Positions 47,956 to 59,908 of a stretch of DNA of 64,000 nucleotides are shown here, piece after piece. A program made the translations under genes and the position numbers. The notes under the pieces were generated by a model, which was given only the letters and a program-made list of their open reading frames with translations, did not search any database and was not told where the DNA came from. How positions within the stretch are numbered: position 1 is the first letter of the stretch; each line of letters starts with the position of its first letter. This stretch comes from Cadophora sp. MPI-SDFR-AT-0126 (Eukaryota; Ascomycota; Leotiomycetes; Helotiales; Ploettnerulaceae), in assembly GCA_020747065.1 (NCBI GenBank), contig JAGMVK010000014.1, positions 1,426,001 through 1,490,000 of the forward strand, given 5' to 3'.

Positions 47956-49150
47956 TAGAACGACAAAGCGGTTCGCATAGGCATTTACTAGAGGATGGTG
48001 ACAAGAGATGGGGAACAGTGAAACCTCGACGGTATACGCAGCTGAGTTACAAGGCATTAAATTAGCTTTTCAAATGGCAGATAATGATATAGAGAAAGGG
48101 AATAAGAGAGATAGGGTAGTCATTTTTACAGATAATTAAGCGGCTATCAGGATATTTCAGACTTTAACCGGCAGATCAGGCGCGTATATTATTATAGAGG
48201 CGATACCGCTGATAGAAAAGCTATAAAGAGTCCGAAGGATACTAGTCGAGATAAGATAGGGCCTAGCTTATACGGGCATCTAGGGAAATAAAGTAGCAGA
48301 CAAGGCAGCTAAGAAAGTAGTGAGATAATACTTAGGAGCTAATCTAGAAATCCCAAATGTTATGTGCTTAAAGACATACTATTTACAAATAATACTAAAG
48401 ACTTGGATTATAAGGCAGATAAAAGTCGAATAGAGAAATAGCTAGGAAATAGAGACGCGGGGATATACTATATTTAAATATACTCTGTGCCTAATACATA
48501 ATATCCTGCGAATATACTACAGCCTAAAGAAGTAGTAAAGCACTATACTTATCTAGATACACATAAAGAAAATTAGGATAAAGGACTTTTTATAGAAAAT
48601 GAAAGTACTAGGATATAATAACCTGAGATATAACTGCAGTAAAGAACGATAAACTATGGATTATATCTTAATAAGGTACTGAAAATATCGCAACTTATAA
48701 CAAAGGGAATTTAGTAGGAGAGGACAAATAGACCTAAGGGCAATCTTAAACAAGCTAAAATTAGTTATAAAGGTAATACGATTTATAGAACAGATATATC
48801 TCCTTAGGCAATTTAGGAACTATAGTATAGCGCGTAAAGACGAAGTAGAGCACTAGAGGGAGACTAAAGGTATAAGGCTATTAGATAGCTATTAAAAGCG
48901 GTAGCTAAAGAGCCTGAAATATCCTTAAAAAATAAGTAAAGCACTCCTTTAACGCCTATGTAAATAGTCGTAGATAGGAGCTAGACTATCTAGTAAAGGA
49001 GGTTACTAGTCAAATTATCGTAATAAAGTAAAATCACGACTGCCTAATATAGGAAGGCATACTTCAGCAACTGCGCCGAAGCTGAACTAATCCGGCATAG
49101 CAGCCCTACGAACTGCTAGATCCGTGTATAACATAATCAATTAATCAAAA
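47956..49150 (+). mobile_element. 5'-truncated LINE fragment (RNase H and 3' tail)
   Basis: From about 48,025 the plus strand reads VYAAELQGIKLAFQMADND, VVIFTDN, then AAIRIFQTLTGRSGAY and GNKVADKAAKK. This is the RNase H domain at the C-terminus of ORF2 in Tad/I-type fungal LINEs, with TAG/TAA in place of Gln/Trp. Everything upstream of RNase H is absent, as expected from incomplete reverse transcription. The fragment ends near 49,130-49,150 in an A/T-rich ATCAATTAATCAA tail. The RNase H differs clearly from that of the next LINE, so it is another family. Confidence 0.75.
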
Positions 49151-49199
49151 CAACCTCACTTAGCTTACACGAAATTCTTGTATAATCAACGTGAAAAGC

Positions 49200-50560
49200 G
49201 CATTCAAAGCCTGTTTTTACGCATTATTTAACTCTCTGGCAACATAGGTATCGCCTAATATCCGTGTTACTAGGATAAGCCTAATAAAATGGCCGGAAGT
49301 GGGTAAAGTTACTCCCTACTACCTCGAGCACAGTATCATCCTCCTTAATAAAGCAGTAAAGCTACAGGCAATGGCACGACAAAAGCTAATCCCTATTAAT
49401 GTCATTAACCTGTTCATCAATAGCTTTACCGAATATATCAGAAAGACACGCGAGCAACCGACGATATAAGAGGTCCTCATAGAGATCCGGAACAGCTTCA
49501 AAGAAATAAGGGACATCTACGAAAAGGTTATAATCATTAAGTAAAGCTATGATAACACACGACTAGATGACTCACTATTATTAAACCTAAGTTCGGGCAT
49601 CTGTTCCTAGGCGCAGATAGCAGCTACTAGCTCAGGAAATACTACTCTCCTTTCACTAAGACTACTTCGAATATCTACACTCCTAAAGACGATATCACGT
49701 TACCTAGACCGCGAGATTAAGGTTAAAGTAAGAGATAGTCACTTAATTCAAGCTTTACGACCGCTTATAGAAAAGGATATTAAGGAAAGAATCACTCAAG
49801 CCCTCATAGCGGACCTAACTACCACAAATCTCGCCAGTTAAGTTACAGTAGCTAAATAACTTAAGAGCAGAGATATCATAATATATATAAGTATAATTAA
49901 AGGGGTCGAAGCTCTTAAGGGCAAGAGAGAGTAGCTATCCACACTAAGCACAAAAGCGAAGGTACTAGAAGAGATATACAAGGTCCTAGTCTATAGAGTC
50001 CTGATTAGTAAGGTTAACGTTAATAACTAAGCGCAGATTATCGAATAAATTAAGATAAAGAATAACTATATTATTAAAAGCATAGAAATAAAGTTCGTTA
50101 AATAGCTTTCACCTAAAATGATTTAAAATAAGAAAGCTTCCTCTCTTATTATCGAATTTACTAAACCCGAACACGTGAATATAGCAATTAATAAGGGACT
50201 TATTATTAAGGCGGCGATATAATAGTACAAATACTACGATCGGAGCTATAAGCTTAAGTACTACTTTAATTACTAATAATATAAACATATAAGTTCCTAG
50301 TATACTACTACCCAAGTATATAGTTATTACGTAGAAGCGCATAACGCAAAGGAGTGCGAGAAGAGGACAGCGCACCTACCCGCAGAACCGAAATACGTAG
50401 TATATAATAGAAAATACATGAGTTAGAGTAACGTGTGTAAGAAGAGGCAGGAGGAGCAGATAAAGATTAAGAGAGCGCTAGCAACTCGACCGGGGCGCTA
50501 TAGAACGAAAGGCATAGGCATAGAGAACTCGGGACTATAAGTAATAAGCTAGAACATCTA
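49200..50560 (+). pseudogene. LINE ORF1 (gag-like) remnant with zinc knuckles
   Basis: Plus-strand text around 50,225-50,450 reads KYYDRSYKLKYYFNY..., then YYVEAHNAKECEKRTAHLP and CKKRQEEQIKIKRAL. The spacing is that of CCHC zinc knuckles in ORF1 proteins, with most cysteines turned to tyrosine (TGY to TAY, a G-to-A change). Earlier parts hold helical text interrupted by stops. It would have bound LINE RNA; it is now dead. Confidence 0.65.
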
Positions 50561-53121
50561 ATTTAATTTCAAGGATTTTCCTTATCTAGTACTTTAAACA
50601 CAATTATCCTAGGAACTATCGGACTAGTTAATAAGTAAAAGGCAGAGATCACCTACTAGGAAGGTAGTAGAAGGGACGCAACTAAAGAGGCGGTCGGTAG
50701 CAACTACGAATAGGAATAATAAGAGGGCAGCTCTTAGCTCTATTAACTCTAATAGCTCAGTCAGGCAGTCAATGGATTAGGTCCCCCAGAGCAGTACAGG
50801 CAAAGATACACTAAACGCGACGAGAGGTAAGAGAACATAACACTATCAGCCACCTAATCAGATATAATCATTATATATACCGAGTAAACGAACGCTATTA
50901 ATACTATAGTACAACGTACAAAAATCAAGGGCTATAATAGCCCTACTACTTAGAGATCCGGCAGTCCTAGAACTAGATATCATTACTATCTAAGAACTAT
51001 AGCATAACCTACACCAGAACACAACTCATAACCCAGTAGCAGATTACTTTTACTTAGCGTACATAGACAGCTAAAACACTAGGACCTGCTTCTTTATCAA
51101 TAAAAAGATCCCTACTATAGTATAGACAGCAAAAACACACTCACTAGACGTATATAGCCTAAGAATCAATATAGGAAATAATAATAACACGTAATCCTAA
51201 TATATACAGATACATAATATCTACAACCCGATTTAAGGCTTATAAGGTTATAGTAAGGTCCTCCCCCTACTAAAGGGAGAGCTAAACAATACCCCTAGTA
51301 AAGAACATATAGTACTAGGAGACTTTAATACAAGATATAGCCTATAGACAGGCAGAGAAAAATACCATATAAGACAGCGCGATTCCGAAGAACTACTAGA
51401 CATCCTAGAAGAGTACCGCCTAGATCTTCTCCTCCTACCAGGGATATGCACCTAGCAATTAAGAGGCTAGGAAATCACTCTTAACTTAGTATTTACTACA
51501 GAAGGAATAGGGTAGCAAGTAATAGAATACAAGGTACAATAGTTATTCGACTTCGACTTAGATTATTTCCTAGTCTTAACTACACTCAATACTTATATCG
51601 GATATCAGTCGACCACGCCTAGGAGACTATAGAGAGAAACGAATATCTAAATATTAAGAGCCTCCTTAGAAAGAGAAATATCTATAGTAGTATCTACTAG
51701 AGATCCGTAAGAGATCAATAACCTTATAAATATCATAGTATAGTCTATTAATACAGCGATCAATTAATCTACTCCTTAGAGTAGGCCAAGCCTAAGGTCT
51801 ATAGCCGGTTTCACAAGAGAATATAAGGAAGTGCAAATAGAGGCCAGACAACTAAGGAAGAGGGCGAAACATATTCAGACAGAGGATTTATAAGAATAGT
51901 ATAGATAAGCAAGAAACCAGAAAGTAAGGTTAATAGATAAAGCCCTTAAGACTATATATAAGGAACAAGTAGAAATAGCCTCCGAGTCTATTAAAAGGTT
52001 ATAGAAGGTATTAAAATAAGCTAAGAATAGTTCGTCGCGATTATTATATATTCTACTATTAAGAAATTAAGATAAGAATCTAGAAAATAAGATAGAAGAG
52101 AAAGTCGATATTTTTAAGGAAACGTTTTTCCTCGGGTCTTTAAAAGTAGATCTTACGGATTTAGATAAATACTAATATACAGATAATATCAAGTTCCTAC
52201 TTATCATGCTTTATGAAATCCAAAGAGTGATATAGTATATACTAGGAAACAAAACACCTAGACCGGACAGGATTCCAAATTATATTATATATAAAATAAT
52301 AGATATTATTACTCTTACTTTATATACTCTATTTAATAAATACCTAGTAATAGGATACTACCTAAAGGTCTTTAAGCATAGCTATACCATAGCGCTTCGG
52401 AAGCCAGGTAAGAGCGACTACATATAGCTAAAATCATACTAACCTATAGCTCTTCTTAATACTATCAGAAAGATCTTAAATACGATTATCGCTAGGAGAA
52501 TTAGCTTCGCAATTAAGATATACAGCCTACTCCTAGGAGAGTATATAAGCGACCGAAAGAGGAGATCTACGGAGCATATAATTCATACACTCCTTAAATA
52601 GATTTACACGGCCTAGTATATAACAGGGATAGATATTACTAGTCTCCTACTCCTTAATATATCTAGAGCTTTTAATAATATCTCATATCCTAGGCTAATA
52701 TATAATCTAAAAAAATAATAAGTTAACCTACAGACTATAATACTTATCAAGAGCTTTCTTAAGGACTGCACAACTATACTACGCCTAAGAATAAATATAT
52801 CGGCCCTATTTAAGGATAAGCATAGGAATCCTATAAGAGACTCTACTATTACCGATCCTATATCTCTTTTATAATACTAATCTACTAGAAATCGGTAGTA
52901 GACTAGATCTGAATATATATACCAGCGAGTATATAGATAACGTAACTATCCTTATATCTAGCCGAATAACAGAGAAGAACTGCAGAAGGCTTAAATAGGT
53001 ATACGCTAAATATAAAGCCTAGGCAAAGAAGCACACCCTAGTATTTACACTAAACAAGTATATACTCCTATATCTTATAAAAAAACTAAAGGAATTCGAC
53101 CTCGACTAAAAACTAGAGTTA

Positions 53122-53165
53122 ACGTCTAACCCCTGCTTTCCGCCCACCCCTACATTCCGCCCACC
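53122..53165 (+). repeat. 5' TIR of pogo/Fot1-type element
   Basis: 44 bp, an exact inverted copy of 54907-54950, preceded by TA. Confidence 0.93.
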
Positions 53166-53269
53166 TCGCTTAACCTCACCGCTTCTTATACCACCCAACT
53201 TCAATAATTATTTAATATTTTATTCTCTAATCGATTTTCTTGAAATTTGGAATGTAGATTGATCTCATC

Positions 53270-54867
53270 ATGAAGCCTCAATATACTGAACATGACGTCA
53301 TGTGTGCTGTTAAGGAAATCGCAAATGGCAAGTCCTTGCGAAAGGCATACTTGGAGTGGGGTATTCCAAGGTCTACCCTTCGTGGTCGGAATGCAACGAC
53401 ACAACTACATCAGGAGGCCGCTAAGCACTTGCAAAGGCTACCTACAGTAGTCGAAGATCGATTAACTAATTGGATTTTGACTCAAGAGTCTCTTGGCCAT
53501 GGAGTTACCCACGCGCAGATACGGGTTTTTGGAGAGAGGCTTTTAGCTATTCAAGGAGACCACCGACCACTTGGAAAACACTGGATGACGCGGTTTTTGG
53601 CACGTAATCCTGTTCTTAAGACCAAGAGGCAGATATACGTCGATTCTGTACGTGTTAATTGTGCTTGCTCTGAAGTTATTAAGCCGTAGTTCCAAAAATT
53701 AGAGATTCCGGCAATCAAGGCTATTCCAGCCTCCCAACGATGGAATATGGACGAGACTGGTGTTATGGAAGGCTATGGTCTTAATAGCTATGTCGTAGGG
53801 AGTGCTAAGAAACGCAAGGTTCAAGGAAAACAGCCAGGTTCACGTACCTAGACGTCAATCATTAAGTGCATATCCGCAACTAGCCTCTCCACTCGGCGGT
53901 AATTTACAAGGGAAAATCGGTCCAACAACAGTGGTTTCCATCTCAATTAGATATATTCGATCAATGGTACTTTACAGCCACTAATAATAGGTGGACAACT
54001 GACCAGACAGCTCTGGAGTAGCTGGAAAAGGTCTTTATCCCGCAGACCCAACCACGTGATCATTCTGCAAGACTCCTTATTTTAGACGGCCACGGAAGCT
54101 ATAAGACTACGGATTTCCTTTAGAGGTGCCTTGAGCACAATATATACCTTCTTTTCTTACCTGCACATACGTCACACGTCTTACAACCTTTGGATTTGAC
54201 AGTTTTCTCTCCATTGAAGCGTGCCTACCGGAAAGAGCTTCAAAAGTTAAGTTCAATAGTCGATTCTATACCAATTAGTAAGCGCAATTTCCTCATCTGT
54301 TACCGGAAGGCACACCTGGAAAGCTTTACCCCTTCTAATATTAAGGCTGGGTGGAGGACTACAGGTCTATGGCCGGTCTCTATGGCGAAGCCTTTGATGA
54401 GCCCTTTGCTATTGGAAAATAGTAATAAATCGACAATTCCGTCTTCTGCAAAGGCTCAAGAGATGCCAATACTACCTCTGGAGGTTTCCGATACTTCAAT
54501 TGAGTTGCATACTCCAAAGAACCGGAAAGAGATGTACGTACAGATTCGGACCTTAGCCAGCGGGTCACATGACCAACTTCCAGTCAAGCGTTTGCTCTTC
54601 AGGAAGGTTATAAAAGGAATGGACGAAAGAGACTACGAATTAGGGAAGGCAAATATGAGGGTCAAAGAGTTGGAAGAGAGATTAGAGCAAGTACGGCCAA
54701 GGAAAAAGAGGAAAGTCCTGACTAGTCCAAATTCCCGGTTTGCGACAACACGTGCAATTAAGGAGGCTCAAATTGCAGCTGGAGAGCGTCAAATTGGACC
54801 TGTAGAATTAGAATCAGATGGAGATTCAGATTCTACAATATCATGTATAGAGGTTAACGCAGAATAG
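53270..54867 (+). pseudogene. pogo/Fot1-type transposase, lightly broken
   Basis: The start MKPQYTEHDVMCAVKEIA opens a psq-type helix-turn-helix (to about residue 40). A CENP-B/Tc5-type DNA-binding domain follows (LTNWILTQESLGHGVTHAQI ... HWMTRFLARNP). The DDE catalytic domain shows WNMDETGVMEG (first Asp), RLLILDGHGSYKT (second) and LPAHTSHVLQPLDLTVF (third). The C-terminus is coiled and Lys-rich (LEERLEQVRPRKKRKVL), a possible nuclear signal. The frame is broken by a TAG at 53,687, another near 53,848, a one-base shift near 53,880-53,895, and TAGs near 54,018 and 54,121. Most of these are single C-to-T or G-to-A changes at CAG/TGG, so the copy has had little mutation. It was full-length (about 530 residues) before that. 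Confidence 0.85.
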
Positions 54868-54906
54868 AGTTATTGAGTGTTGAAAATCAGGTGACGGAAT
54901 TGGCAG

Positions 54907-54950
54907 GGTGGGCGGAATGTAGGGGTGGGCGGAAAGCAGGGGTTAGACGT
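54907..54950 (-). repeat. 3' TIR of pogo/Fot1-type element
   Basis: An exact inverted copy of 53122-53165, followed by TA. Confidence 0.93.
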
Positions 54951-55191
54951 TAGATAAAGAAAGAACGATTAAACTAATACTATAAGCTAAGTATTTAAGG
55001 TTTACCCTAGATACTAGCTTATTATAAAACAGCCACCTAGAGTTCTTACGAGTTAAAGCATATAATAGCTTTAAAATACTATCTTAAATAACTGGGTCGA
55101 TATAGGAAATAAGCCTACTAAACTTAAAAAAAGTGTACTAAGCAGTGATCCTCTTATAAGTACTCCACAAGTACTTGGCGTAGTATATTCC

Positions 55192-55664
55192 TGTGTAACG
55201 GTCTAGTTATTTACTCGGTGTAAATACAGAAGGCTGCGGTTAATCTCTGATAATCAAGAAGTAGGTGTATCACGTAGACGAGAAGACATTTACTTAGTAC
55301 TAGGTGAGAATACTAATTAAAGTTAAGCACGAAGCTCCTATCTAGTAGCAGACGTACTAGTTTTATATAGGACCTTTATCCCTTAGGTTTCCTTTTAGAT
55401 CTTTAAGTCTTAAGGCTCCTAGAGCCCTAGATCCTAAAACTCTAAAAGGATCTAATAGTTACGTGACTTAGCCGCGGAAACCCACTGCCCTTTCGCTGTA
55501 TCTTATAATACTATTATAATAAATAACTACGTGATATATATTTCCTAGACCCTTATTAGCTCCTAGGAGCTCTACTCCTAGGAGCTACTTAGCTCTTAGG
55601 AGTACACCTGCTCTCAGGATATTTCCTCCTGAGGCCCTGCGGGGCCCCAGGAGCGTCTGTAACA
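55192..55664. repeat. Insertion in the LINE, possible solo LTR, with CTCCTAGGAGCT palindromes
   Basis: LINE coding text breaks after A.YIP (about 55,190) and resumes near KGLKVVAGIFKATS (about 55,725), leaving about 450 bp too many. The extra DNA begins TGTAACGG and ends GTCTGTAACA, a TG...CA shape like a solo LTR. No exact target duplication was found. Inside, around 55,560-55,650, CTCCTAGGAGCT-type palindromes occur three times, next to a GC-rich hairpin CCTGCGGGGCCCCAGG. The limits are approximate. Confidence 0.45.
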
Positions 55665-56043
55665 TCCTGCCGGAAAAGCAAGCTATAAAAAGAAAGTAGT
55701 AGATTAGATTAAGTCTATATAATATAAGGGCCTGAAAGTAGTAGCCGGAATATTCAAGGCAACTTCAATAGTAGTACTAGAAATAGAATACTATATTAAA
55801 CCGATTCCCCAGAAGCTTAATAAACACTTCTAAGATATAGTAATATATATCAGAACTAGCTCTATCTACTAGTATATTAAAGATATAAGGGTACCCTAAA
55901 GGAGTTGCATTACGCATAGTCCGTAGAAGAAGGCGAATTAAACGTAAAGCTTTTTAGAAAAAGTTAAACACTATTTCAGGTCATAAATAAAGTAACCTAA
56001 GCAGTAACTAGAATCTAAGCAACTATATATCATCGCACCTTAG

Positions 56044-56061
56044 CAGTGTTCCCAATAGTAT
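56044..56061 (+). repeat. 5' TIR of hAT element
   Basis: 18 bp, CAGTGTTCCCAATAGTAT, an exact inverse of 59909-59926. The 8-bp duplication CACCTTAG precedes it. Confidence 0.95.
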
Positions 56062-56090
56062 TTCCCGTATTTTGATACGCCCCACTCTAG

Positions 56091-56134
56091 TAGTAACAAT
56101 ATCGATTTGAAGATACGGCGTAGTAACAATATCG
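56091..56134 (+). repeat. Subterminal direct repeat of hAT element
   Basis: TAGTAACAATATCG occurs at 56091-56104 and 56121-56134, 30 bp apart. Such subterminal repeats are known binding sites for hAT transposases; the role here is inferred from position. Confidence 0.6.
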
Positions 56135-56534
56135 TTTCTAAAATACTAGGCCGTATCAGTACAAAATCTGAATATTAGTTATCACTGGCCCGTATACTAC
56201 AATACAGATTGCGGGGTAAAAGGAGGGGTAACGTACCTTCCAAGGAGAGCTTCAACCTTTAATTGAGGGGGCTGGGAGGGGGCTGAGAGCTTACCTATAG
56301 CCTCCTTTTCTTCTTCGGAGCTTTCCTTGCTCTCTAACTCAAATTGTAAGAGGATTCGAGGTCAAAGTAAGCCTGAGAGAGGCTAGAATCGTATTTTGAC
56401 CATTCGGAAGCTGTCCCTTAATTCCCTTGGATTCCTTTCATATACCTGCGCCTTCCAGAGCTCTCCCGGGTCTCAGATATGTGCTTATTTGGGTGTGATT
56501 TAACGTATATTGCTGTGCCCGGATCCTTCCAAAA

Positions 56535-56830
56535 ACCTTGTGGAAATGAAGATATACTATATCTGTACCCTCCAAGCATCCGCCACCTCCTGGATATATG
56601 ATTCGGACATTGCATTGCCTGTTTTCAGTAAGAAAATCCATACTTTTCCATGCCCAGAACCTTCCTGGATCTCTCTGGAAATGAGAGAATATCTGCCGCT
56701 CAACTTTAGACTATTCTAGGCCTGTCCCTTCCCTTGTTTTATAGTTCCGGACCTTGTTTTCGTTGATATTAGAGAGGGAAAATGGCCTGATTATAGTACC
56801 CGGATAGCTTGGAGGAAATGAGGATATTCG
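56535..56830 (+). repeat. Spaced repeat GGAAATGA ... ATAT in hAT 5' region
   Basis: GGAAATGA followed by GATAT or GAATAT occurs at 56542, 56677 and 56814 (spacings 135 and 137 bp). Each copy comes after a related GGATCC/GGATCT/CGGATA...CTT segment, so a degenerate unit of about 136 bp seems to be repeated between the 5' TIR and the gene. Overlapping short frames here are not credible genes. Confidence 0.5.
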
Positions 56831-57084
56831 TAGATTCGTAAGATATGGCTTCGCAGATGAGTTTGAGGATCCTGGACGTAGAAATTAGTCGATTTCTGCC
56901 CAGAAAAGGAGATCAAATCAATGCCCGGATCACGGAAAAAGCGGAGGAAGCTGTACGGGGTATACTTACCTTGAATACCGTATATATACTCCCAGAGCCT
57001 CTCTTGCTGTACTACGGCGAATATCAACGATATCTTTGTCAAACTGTCACCTCCAAGCACTTCTTTCTTCTATTATACGTTGAT

Positions 57085-59557
57085 ATGTCGTCTCCAACCT
57101 CCATTGCGTCATCGATTCTTGCTAAACCTCTGTCAGATTCGTCGTCGGAATTCGCTCTTGATAGCGATATGAAGTGGGAGGAACCTATTCCGGAGATTGT
57201 CAATATGTTGAGAGAAGTAGTTGATCTTACAGAAGGAGCGAGCCAGAGCAATTTCAGCCCTAGAGGTCAATCTCAAGATGAAAGTCAACCTACTGATTCC
57301 TTCTCTCAAGACCCCTTTGATTCAGTTTTGAACGATATAAGCAACCAGCGGCAAGACGAGCTCCCTGCGATCAAAAGTGACGAAGAAGAGCGCCATCGAA
57401 CCTCTCACGTGTGGAGCCATATGCCAAATACCAATCCTCAGCATATATACCGTAACAAACACCGGCAAATCGAGTGGCGCTGTGCGTATTGCTCTTGTCG
57501 TTATCGAGAGTCGGGAGGGACCAGAATCATCAATTCTCACCTTCGGGAGAAACACGGAGTGGTTAAGAGCTCTCCACGTCAGGAGAAGAAGAATCGAGTA
57601 CGTGGAGCCATCGAGAAAGCTATGGACGCTGTCGCAGAGACCGGAGGTTATAGGAAACGCCGAATGGAGACTCCAGAACCTGTCGCAGACGAGTATAAGA
57701 TCGATCCTCACGTGCTTGAGCTCTTGATAGTTCGTTGGTTTGCCTCTGATTCCCTCCCTTTGGCGACGGTTGAAAGTGAGGAGTTTCGAGCTGTACTAGC
57801 CTATATTAACAAAGATATTGGAGGCTGGCTACCTACCTCTGGAGATACAGTAAAGGAATGGATTCTTCGTCACTTCGTCGCTGAGAAGGCAAAGAAGATA
57901 GCCTCCCTGAAGAGAGCTAGGTCTCTGATCCATATCAGTTGTGATCTTGCAACCTCTACCAACGGTCTTCCAATAATGGCTTGGTTTGCTCACTATATCG
58001 GCGGAAATGGCGAATTAACGACAGAACCTCTTGCCCTCAAAGAAATCGATGGAAATCACGATCAAGAGAACCTTGCGAAGGCAACAATAGAGGTGATAAT
58101 AGAGTGGCAGATCGGAGAGAGGCTTGGTTATTTTGTTATGGATAATGCAAGTGTCAACGACGCCATGTTGCGACGGCTTTCTGTCTGTAAGTTGAGGCTC
58201 TTTCCCTGCGCTTTGATTGGTGGCAGAATCTCACCGCCTGCCTATTCTGGCGAAGCACGTCCCTCTTGCTGACTAATCCCCTCAACTTCAAGATCTCTTC
58301 GACAACCTCCATATCGACTACGATCCTGAAGAGCACCGATTACGTTGCCACGGCCATATACTTAACCTCACCGGCGACGCCTTCCTCTTTAAGACTCAAG
58401 GTGAAGCTCTCGCAGACTACAATAACGAATATACGGCGACAGAGGTTCTTACAGAGCTCGAATTCTCCCTTTGGCGAAAGAAAGGCACCATCGGCAAAGC
58501 TCACAATCATGCCGTCAGATTCAGTCGCAGTACTCTCCGCAACTCCTATTGGCTACAGATCGGTGGCAGGAAGCTCCCAAGAGATAATGGTACAAGATGG
58601 ACCTCTATGTACAAGTTGGTGAGTGTCTTGGATGATCCGGATGTTCAAAAAGCACTACAAAAGCTGTATATTCGTCATCCGGATGTTATTGAACCACTTG
58701 ACCGATTGACTACAGACGATTTCGCAGAGCTCCATAAGATCAGATTCTTCCTCCAAGCCATGTATGACGCTATCCTCTTTACAGAGGGCCATAATGCGAC
58801 CTTGGACCGCGTCCTTCCTGCAATGGAGTTTGTGTTGGATCACTTTGAGAGCGGTAAAGAAGCCTATAAAAACGACCGTTTCCTCTCACCCTGTATCAAC
58901 TCCGGCTGGTCAAAACTCGACGACTATTACGCCTTAACTGACAAATCTCCTGCCTATGTTGCGGCCGTAGTTCTCGACCCTACAAAGAAGTGGCAATACT
59001 TTGAGGAGCAGTGGAAAGTGGCACACCCTGATTGGCTGGAAACCTGGAAAGTTAAGGTGGAACGGTTATGGGAATATCAATACAAGGTATCCTTTTATAT
59101 TCTGCTTCTTTAACCTTATGAGATTATATGCTAACCAGGAGGCTTTTTAAATCAGGACCTGGCTCTTAATCCTCCATCGAATCCCCCTCCAATAAAACCG
59201 ACAAATAACACCTATATTGCTTACCTCCAGCGCAAGGAGCAAGCTAAGGCTGTACTCGACGAATATACCCTTTACCTCTCCACTCCACCTCTTACCTCCG
59301 ATACTCGTAACCCTCGCAAGTGGTGGCTAGAGCCTGCGCAACAGCATACCTTCCCTAATCTCTCTCGAATGGCGCTTGATATGCTGTCGATTCCAGCCAT
59401 GTCATCCGAATGCGAACGCCTCTTTTCTGCCACCAAAATCACTATAACAGACCGACGGAATCGCATAGGGATTGAGGTTGTGGAAGCTTTGGAATGCTTG
59501 AAGTATTGGCTACACCTTGAGAATTGGATAACCAGTACAATCTGTGTCGATTCTTGA
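57085..59557 (+). CDS. hAT transposase, 3 exons, intact
   Basis: Exons 57085-58186, 58293-59086 and 59156-59557 join in phase to 765 residues. Introns are 106 and 69 nt with GTAAGT and GTATCC donors and AAG/CAG acceptors. A BED-type zinc finger lies at about 125-160 (WRCAYC ... SHLREKH; Cys133, Cys136, His152, His157) and should bind the element ends. The RNase H-like catalytic core follows (LIHISCDLATSTNGLPIMAW, then YFVMDNASVNDA with a catalytic Asp, then CHGHILNLTGDAF). The hAT dimerisation region is near the end (MALDMLSIPAMSSECERLFS, then ITDRRNR). The frame is open upstream to 56845; I chose MSSPTSIASS because the acidic Ser-rich lead fits fungal hAT N-termini. No stop, frameshift or missing motif was seen, so it may be functional. 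Confidence 0.9.
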
Positions 59558-59908
59558 GATCCAGAGCTCTCTGGGCATGTTATTTCCATTGTTTTTGCTA
59601 TATAATTCATGGATTTGGGTTATCCGGATACTTAGCTCTCTTAATATAGTCTCTATATTACTTCAATATCGTTGGTTTCCTTATATTCTTTGAATTAGAG
59701 CTGTCTCTTTCTTTTGACTAGCGCAAGGTTTCTGCGTTGCTTTGCACTTAGTAGTCCATTTTAGGCTTAGTGCAGTATTTCCTTATATTGCAATATATCC
59801 CCGTACAATACAGTATTATCACTCCCCCTACCAATACGTACGGTCTCAAGAATACTGTACGCCGTACGTATGAGACCACCTAAATACTGAGCTAGTAATA
59901 CAGAACGT

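Larger units (their letters stand above)
53122..54950 (+). mobile_element. pogo/Fot1-type (Tc1/mariner superfamily) DNA transposon
   Basis: An identical 44-bp terminal inverted repeat stands at 53122-53165 and 54907-54950 (ACGTCTAACCCCTGC...). TA dinucleotides lie directly outside (53120-53121 and 54951-54952), the target duplication of this superfamily. Length is 1,829 bp, as for Fot1/Pot2-like elements. Within each TIR the motif TTCCGCCCACC occurs twice, a likely transposase binding repeat. Base composition is normal, in sharp contrast to the RIP-damaged LINE it interrupts. Confidence 0.93.
50870..55190 (+). pseudogene. LINE ORF2 remnant: endonuclease and reverse transcriptase (split)
   Basis: The endonuclease is recognised by EHIVLGDFNTRYSL near 51,306-51,350 (the AP-endonuclease GDFN motif). 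Reverse transcriptase is recognised by GNKTPRPDRIPNYI (about 52,240), ALRKPGKSDYI then PIALLNTIRKIL (about 52,390-52,480), GRSTEH (about 52,560) and ISRAFNNIS (about 52,665). After the pogo insertion at 53,122-54,950 the domain continues with KVY.AVILL.VLH and A.YIP (about 55,130-55,190), matching the VYxAVxxPxxLY...W.xP thumb motif of LINEs. TAG/TAA stops throughout make it non-functional. Confidence 0.75.

Noticed and set aside
49319..51451. Minus-strand open frames within LINE ORF1/ORF2
   Set aside because: RIP puts stops mainly in the sense frame, leaving antisense frames open by chance.
56418..56719. Short open frames in the hAT 5' region
   Set aside because: They overlap on both strands and run through the subterminal repeat; not gene-like.
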